In this document: piece by piece, positions 33,995 to 35,394 of the stretch
Numbering within the stretch: the first letter of the stretch is position 1
How the letters are laid out: each line of letters begins with the position of its first letter
NCBI GenBank assembly: GCA_937906995.1
Contig: CALESB010000065.1
Coordinates: forward strand, 1 to 35,394
Reading direction: 5' to 3'
Length of the DNA: 35,394 nucleotides
Source of the DNA: an uncultured Sutterella sp.
GTDB lineage: Bacteria; Pseudomonadota; Gammaproteobacteria; Burkholderiales; Burkholderiaceae_F
Made by a program: the position numbers and the translations under genes
The notes under the pieces: model-generated
What the model was told of the DNA's origin: nothing
What the model saw: the letters and a program-made list of their open reading frames with translations, nothing else
Databases searched by the model: none

Positions 33995-34810
33995 TTAGTT
34001 TCGGGCTAATTCAGGTTGTAACTCTTTCACGTTGTTGGTATTTTCACGACGATCACCCGTGACAAATTCGTAGATCTTGATCGTGACCGGAAGCGAAATA
34101 AATAAAGCAAAGTAAATGCCGAGGATCGAGGTCATAAGATTGGCTGCTGCTGCATAGGCTTGGATTAACTGTGCATCAGCTGGGTAAGCGGCAATGATCG
34201 AGCCCATACCAGCGGCCATCATACTGGCCGAGCCAATGCCGGCACCCATGGCAAGGGCATGTGGGTGGAAGATATTTAATTGGGCAATAATGCCGGCTAA
34301 GAGCGAAATCCATAAAGCACCGAAAACAGTGCCGCAAATATACATACCCATCACGCCACGGCCTTCTGGGCTAGCCAAGCCAAACTTTTCACCAATGATG
34401 GCGACGTTAGCTTCGCGGTCAATCGAATAACAAGCCCCAATGGCTTCGCGCTTCATTTTGAGTAAAAGTGCAACGGGTAAACCAAAGAGAATCGTGCCAA
34501 AGAAGTGGCCGAATTCTTGAAAGATGAGTGCTAAGCCCGAATTCAAAAGCGTGTCTAAGTTTGGGCCGATGTCAAGACCAATTTTGGCAACCAGCATCAA
34601 CATGGCAACTGGCATGAATTTAGCGGCACGTTCCATTTGTTTGAACGAGAGAATGTTCAGTGCCGGTGCACTAAGAATGCCACCAATCACTAAGGCATAA
34701 AGAAGAGGTAAGAGAACAACGAGTCCAAACTTTTGAATACCAATGAGTTCGGCCAATACGACAACAATAGCTGCCAATAAATGCAATTTAAGATTTTTGA
34801 TAGCTTGCAT
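33995..34810 (-). CDS. DUF3100-like membrane protein
   Basis: Polytopic inner-membrane protein, 271 residues with around eight helices. As I recall it resembles DUF3100, a family of unknown function seen beside M20 peptidases; I could not verify this. Notable blocks are AKIGLDIGPNLDTLL, SIDREANVAIIGEKFGLASPEGRGVMG, and AMGAGIGSASMMAAGMGSIIAAYP, Gly-rich re-entrant-like loops as found in secondary carriers. It is the first gene of the operon ending in the M20 peptidase. The start follows GAGG at about ten bases. Likely to import the peptidase substrate together with the 154-residue protein (inference). Confidence 0.7.
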   Translation of the reverse strand: MQAIKNLKLHLLAAIVVVLAELIGIQKFGLVVLLPLLYALVIGGILSAPALNILSFKQMERAAKFMPVAMLMLVAKIGLDIGPNLDTLLNSGLALIFQEFGHFFGTILFGLPVALLLKMKREAIGACYSIDREANVAIIGEKFGLASPEGRGVMGMYICGTVFGALWISLLAGIIAQLNIFHPHALAMGAGIGSASMMAAGMGSIIAAYPADAQLIQAYAAAANLMTSILGIYFALFISLPVTIKIYEFVTGDRRENTNNVKELQPELARN

Positions 34811-34826
34811 GATGCAATATTCCTCA

Positions 34827-34919
34827 GTATCTCGTATCTACAATCCCAATTGTTAGGGAGTGATACGTTGCTGTCTGGATACACTAAGACCTATGGGTGC
34901 ATAAGTGAGAGCTAGATAC
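34827..34919. repeat. Five GTATC/GATAC copies upstream of the DUF3100-like gene
   Basis: GTATC at 34827 and 34834 and GATAC at 34862, 34878 and 34915 lie in the 230-base leader (34811-35040), two in one orientation and three in the other. They may form an operator array or RNA pairing (GTATCTA with TAGATAC). Nothing else in this stretch suggests a gene. Confidence 0.35.
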
Positions 34920-35040
34920 ACGTCGAGCTATGTGTTAAAAGCTACGCCAGTCAGCAGATTAATTTTTTTGTGTTTGTAGGATTTGTGATATTTGGCTCTA
35001 GGAGAGCGGGTCGATCACAGCGACGGATTTCGTGCGACTC

Positions 35041-35169
35041 TTAGCAAGAGTGACGAGATGTGGATGTAGATGATGTGCGAGAGGAGGAAGAAAGAGCACA
35101 AAGAGGGCAAGCCATTGCATTAAGTTTTAGATTTTCTGGTCGAGCCAGCTTTCGTAAATTGTGGTTCAT
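35041..35169 (-). CDS. Possible 42-residue Ser/Thr/Cys-rich peptide
   Basis: Short ORF, not recognised. It begins MNHNLRKLARPENLKLNAMA and then reads CPLCAL followed by a Ser/Thr-rich tail with Arg, His and a final Cys (Cys21, Cys24, Cys42; 12 of the last 16 residues are Ser or Thr). It has GGAG seven bases before the ATG, a -35/-10 pair upstream, and a stem-loop at the predicted transcript start (35191-35217). It could be a RiPP precursor with leader and Ser/Thr/Cys core, a Ser/Thr-codon regulatory leader of the operon 230 bases downstream, or spurious. No modification enzyme is in this window. Confidence 0.45.
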   Translation of the reverse strand: MNHNLRKLARPENLKLNAMACPLCALSSSSRTSSTSTSRHSC

Positions 35170-35227
35170 GATAAAACTCCAAAAAGTTTTTCGTTGAGAT
35201 AGAAGGGATTTCAACGACTTCTTTTTT

Positions 35228-35256
35228 ACTCTACAAAACTTTTTTACACTCAGCAA
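35228..35256 (-). promoter_or_regulatory. Promoter of the 42-residue ORF
   Basis: Minus-strand -35 TTGCTG (35251-35256) and -10 TAGAGT (35228-35233) are 17 bases apart. The expected start near 35220 coincides with the stem TCGTTGA / TCAACGA (35191-35217), giving a capped 5' end and a 50-base leader. Confidence 0.4.
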
Positions 35257-35310
35257 GATGCAAAATGCAACACTCTAGGTATATCGAACTAGACAAAACA
35301 TCATAGAAAA

Positions 35311-35341
35311 AGTCCTGCGAATTAATAAAAATCGCAGGACT
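35311..35341 (-). terminator. Terminator of a gene beyond the right edge
   Basis: A perfect 10-bp stem AGTCCTGCGA / TCGCAGGACT with an 11-base AT loop is followed on the minus strand by TTTTTC. It should end a minus-strand gene entering from beyond 35394; the 53 bases between are too few to name it. Confidence 0.75.
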
Positions 35342-35394
35342 AATGACATGGAACCCTCTAAGTTCCCAAGTGGGAAAATATGGGTGTAATCAAA

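Overview
This window reads as ordinary chromosome of a Gram-negative, fermentative or fumarate-respiring bacterium, most likely a betaproteobacterium of the Burkholderiales and possibly a gut member related to Sutterella or Parasutterella. The reasons are the divergent ssb/uvrA pair, yqgE followed by ruvX, an outer-membrane patatin autotransporter, a TolC/MacAB system, an oxygen-sensitive class I fumarase and two Dcu-type C4-dicarboxylate carriers. The taxon is an inference from gene content. I see no transposase, phage gene, CRISPR array, rRNA or tRNA.

Layout. 1-4134: aspartyl-tRNA synthetase and an EF-G-like GTPase, both on the minus strand. 4303-10722: an orphan OmpR-type regulator with a degraded receiver domain, divergent from a five-gene operon made of an outer-membrane factor lipoprotein, a MacA-like adaptor, a MacB-type ATPase, a MacB-type permease and a periplasmic NMT1/SsuA-like binding protein. 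10766-12748: a pyrimidine unit (cytosine-deaminase-like amidohydrolase then orotate phosphoribosyltransferase) with an enterobacterial pyrBI-style leader: promoter, 37-codon leader ORF with a U-rich Phe-Phe-Phe-Pro stretch, and an intrinsic terminator whose 5' arm overlaps the leader stop codon. 12862-17415: ssb, uvrA and an rfbD-like reductase. 17422-20855: galE and a type Vd patatin-like autotransporter. 20872-25038: tandem DUF2721 membrane proteins, a YbaK-like tRNA deacylase, yqgE-ruvX-acyltransferase and apaH. 25169-31107: galU, class I fumarase and two Dcu carriers. 31208-35341: a GntR/FCD regulator with clustered TGTCGA/TCGACA sites, an AbgB-like M20 peptidase with a two-protein membrane partner (the larger DUF3100-like), and a 42-codon Ser/Thr/Cys-rich small ORF with its own promoter and ribosome site.

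How they fit. The efflux operon is probably controlled by the divergent regulator, and its binding protein is unusual because no import permease accompanies it. Fumarase and the Dcu carriers suggest C4-dicarboxylate or aspartate/fumarate metabolism. The GntR regulator probably controls the second Dcu carrier and itself. The M20 peptidase and membrane pair look like an uptake-and-hydrolysis cassette for an amidated compound. The best candidates for something new are the pyr-type attenuator in front of a non-canonical amidohydrolase, the binding protein fused into the MacAB-TolC operon, the M20/DUF3100-like cassette and the 42-residue peptide. Starts were chosen from ribosome sites and family alignment done by eye; no database search was run.
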